The notes beneath the pieces were generated by a model. That model made no database searches. It was given only the letters and a program-made list of their open reading frames with translations, and had not been told where the DNA came from. The translations under genes and the position numbers were made by a program. 64,000 bases of DNA from Monomorium pharaonis (taxonomy: Eukaryota; Arthropoda; Insecta; Hymenoptera; Formicidae), in assembly GCF_013373865.1 (NCBI RefSeq), contig NC_050473.1, positions 17,275,597 to 17,339,596 of the forward strand, in the 5' to 3' direction. Below, piece by piece: positions 61,059 through 64,000 of this stretch (position 1 is its first letter; each line of letters opens with the position of its first letter).

Positions 61059-64000
61059 TTATAATTTTTTCATTAACAAGTGAACAGGATATCTCTCCCT
61101 ATTTCTTGGTGTTATTCCTGTACTACTTTGTGCCGTTTGAGAATGTAATAACATCCTACATAATTTGTCGACCTCTTCGTCACTTGAACTAAATCTATTC
61201 AAGTGTCTGTCATTAGCAGAACTTCGAGAATCATCACAGTTCTCAATATTAAATCTTAATCGCGATTCTACGTGTACAGGGCTAGATGCTCTGGTGGCAG
61301 GTGCGGTTCTGCTACGAGATTCAACGTTTCTCAAGGGAATTTTGCTAAGACCCTGATTATGATTCACGTCTAATGTTGAGAAATATCCTTTTATAGTACG
61401 ACGTACTGTAGGATCCTCCAAACTGTGACGTTTCACGATTTGCTGCTTTGTTTCCTTAGTATCCGTAAGCTTCAAACTAAAATTCGTGGAATGACGTTTA
61501 GTTCGATCAAGCGTGCATTTAGAGTTAGTGAACTTTAACTTGTCTTTATCCAGTATCAAAGAATTTCTCTTATATTTCTCATCTAGAGATCTCTCTTGGT
61601 TAGCGTCCCACCCGAATCTAGTTCTTCCATGCGGAGCGGAATATCTTTTAGTCCTCACATCAGTTTTAGACAAGTGTTGATCACTCAAGTTTTCCTTCAT
61701 CATGTTACGTTGTCGCAAGCCCTCTTCATAATCTATTGAAATTGAAGTAATCCTCGACGAGTCACTCTCGCTCCTACGTTTCATACAATCTTCATACGAG
61801 GAATCTTCGACAGAGGAATGTCTCTTAAACTTCCCCTTATCAAAACTCATGCTGCTTCGTCTAGACCGAATCGTAGTATTTACTTGCCTCCTTGCGGCAA
61901 TAAAATCTTGTAAATGCGGAATTTTTGATGAACTTTGAGAAACGGAGAATTCGGAGGTGGGCATCCTGATACCAGCGTCTACCAAGAATTCATCTGACTG
62001 CATCACGGATATTTCCGGCATGGAGCTAAAAGCCCAACAAGAATTATAATGAGCTGCGTTTGTTAATGCTCTTAAAGCGGCGAAATTCGGCGCTCTATCC
62101 TTGTCGCCAATGTTAGTAGAAAATTCATGTGAATAATCTCGTGTTAGTGGAGGATGTTGTTGCGTCTCTTGCTTATTTTCTTTTACAAGCGACAGGAAAA
62201 AAGATTTGGTAAAAGTGGAAGGACTATATTCGTTCGCTTGGACTGATTGTTTTCTAAACATCAAGTGATCGTTGTCAGTATCGTAATACGAATGGCAATA
62301 GGAGTCACTTTCATACTCTTGTTCACAAGCATCCGGCAATGTCAAGAGAGCTTGGAAGACTGCTAACTTGGAGCAGCTACATTGCGGTTTAGGCGTAATA
62401 TAATCATTAGATGATCCATTCACAAAATTAAAATGCGATGTATTAGTATGAGAGTTGAAATGTCCCACTTTCTCCCAAGGTTGTGTTAGTTGGATTCTGT
62501 TAGATACAAAGCAGACGTAACTTACAATTTGACTAATTCATTTTAGTATATATTAGTACATATTAGTAAAAAAGTTTTTAAATAACAAGTAATATAATTA
62601 AAGTATATTTAGTTATCCATATAATATTTGTTAATCGTAAAATTTAAATGCCTAAAACTAATAATGTTAACTTCAAACATGCATTAATTTTATATTCTTT
62701 AAAATTACATTTCTTTTTAAAGTTAAATTCTCCTTACCTCGTTTTTAAGCTTTCGATTACTTGGCGTGAAGATGTAGTTCCATCTGCAAAATACGATTAT
62801 TTCAGATAATTATTAATAGGTATTACAATTAATTTTATTAATTTTTTTCTTATTCAGCTAAGTTTTGACTCGTATTTATTAAAATCCGTTTAGCTAATTA
62901 CTTTTTTCAATCGCTAAAACAAATTGAAATTTTGTACTTTGAAAAAATGCTCGGAAAATTGTTCGGGCTTGCAAGACAGGTGACAGGATTACTTGGATAC
63001 AAATTTCCGCTTCTCAACTTCTGTTATTATTAAATAATATGAGTTGCTTACATTTAATTAATACCGATTTTGTTTCATGCATTGCTCCTTTATTCTGCAT
63101 TAAATGCTCACCTTTTGGCTGTGATCTGAAATAAAAATTTATATAGTTTTAATAGATAATAATAATCATAATCATAATAATAATAATATGCAAAGATATA
63201 ATAAGTTTCTACATTAATATTTAATAAATTACTATATATAATTAAAATTAAACTTACAATCCTCTTGTAGAACCATCAGTTCCTGCTCTTGTCCAACCTA
63301 AACAAATATTATTCAAATTCTCAGCAAAGATTCATTTCTTTTTAATAATTAATACTATCGTTAAAATTTACAATTTTTAATTATCCATAAAAACTTAAAA
63401 ATTTTAACTATGCTACTGAATAATGAAATATAAATTATAATCAATTAAAATACATTTTGCGATCAAAACAAATTATGTAAACTAGAATTAATAACATAAT
63501 ATTTGTGTAAGCATGGTCACATATTTCGTAGATAAATTAAAAAATTATCTATAAATGTTTTTACTTAATATTGTTCAAACGCTAAACAGCCATAAAATAT
63601 CACTAAAAAAATATACTTAATAATACCTTTCTTTACATTTCCACTTGCTGCCTTTCCTGCACCTATATTAGACAACTTCTTTTCTTCTTCTAACTTTTTG
63701 GCGTCCTCCACATCTTGTCTGGTAAGCTTTGTTGTTAACTACAGAAAAATGATATTCAGAGAAATAATATAAGTATAACTTATATATTCTTAAATTACTT
63801 ACACTTTGACCTTCACATTTGACATCCATTTTGTCTAACTTCTGTGTAACGTTTTTTAAAATAAATAGTACGTCTCTATCTTTTTCATTGTTTACTAGAT
63901 GTCTCACAACCGACTCTAATGATGTTAGTAATTTTTTGTCGGTAGGCATCCATAATTGGTTTTTAAGTTGTGGCAATAAAGATACTACTTTCATTCTTAT
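61059..64000 (-). CDS. unrecognised protein, 3' part of a multi-exon gene
   Basis: Exons 64000-63803 (runs off the edge; ATG at 63994 but open upstream), 63738-63627, 63297-63258, 63125-63112, 62783-62738 and 62496-61059 join in frame with GT-AG borders to at least 613 residues from that ATG. Residues 1-64 are helical in appearance; 65-101 are charged (EDAKKLEEEKK) and possibly coiled coil. From about 145 on, the protein is polar, Ser-rich and probably disordered. It carries repeated basic-serine sites (KRHS at 359-362, 468-471 and 490-493, KRYSAP at 418-423, KRNS at 444-447) that resemble targets of basophilic kinases. No domain was recognised, so no function is given. The 14-nt exon is needed to keep the long last exon in frame. 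Confidence 0.75.
63112..63125 (-). CDS. 14-nt microexon of the unrecognised gene
   Basis: It is flanked by TTTATTTCAG and GTGAGC. Included, it links the frames of the 40-nt and 46-nt exons to the 1.4-kb last exon. Skipped, the reading frame runs through the 46-nt exon and stops within about 60 bases of the last exon. Confidence 0.6.

Noticed and set aside
1..64000. CRISPR arrays, bacterial operons, rRNA or tRNA genes, intact transposases or viral genes
   Set aside because: No spaced direct repeats, no prokaryote-type gene layout and no transposase or viral domain could be seen. The name Evi5 refers to a host gene, not to viral sequence.

Overview
The window looks like a stretch of insect nuclear genome, most probably from an ant or another hymenopteran. 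It shows spliced genes with GT-AG introns, AT-rich non-coding DNA (roughly 50-64 kb) alternating with CpG-rich GC blocks (roughly 1-21 kb and 40.8-43.2 kb), many dinucleotide microsatellites and small inverted-repeat elements. I see no bacterial-style operon, CRISPR array, rRNA, recognisable tRNA or intact transposase.

Four genes can be supported. (1) The first coding exon of failed axon connections (fax, minus strand, 14433-14771). The 14.4 kb to its left appear to be its first intron, and the remaining exons lie outside the window. (2) Evi5, a Rab-GAP of the TBC family (minus strand, coding exons 25753-32104, about 830 residues). It has a plausible non-coding first exon near 41.17-41.4 kb, an alternative N-terminal exon and an optional 50-nt exon that changes the C-terminus. 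(3) A Dok-7-type PH-PTB adaptor (plus strand, 42683-50394, six exons, about 1137 residues), arranged head to head with Evi5 across a CpG-rich promoter region. (4) The 3' part of a gene I do not recognise (minus strand, 61059 to the right edge, at least 613 residues). It includes a 14-nt microexon, and 60145-60380 holds a possible alternative last exon.

Between genes lie fax promoter DNA with CG runs (14.8-15.5 kb), an intergenic region with two MITE-like elements (15955-16183 and 20093-20236), and a gene-poor AT-rich stretch (50.4-60.1 kb). That stretch holds a foldback element (54702-55232) and a long alternating purine-pyrimidine microsatellite (56811-57053). Two hairpins that resemble small-RNA precursors were found in introns (8327-8408 and 31361-31424).

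The genes do not form a metabolic pathway. By family knowledge, fax acts in axon development, Evi5 in Rab11-linked membrane traffic and Dok-7 in receptor tyrosine kinase signalling. I did not find a convincing new multi-gene system. The most useful leads are the unrecorded splice choices, the IRS-like phosphotyrosine motifs in Dok-7 and the hairpins. Exon borders were deduced by eye from reading frame and splice consensus, so they need transcript evidence.
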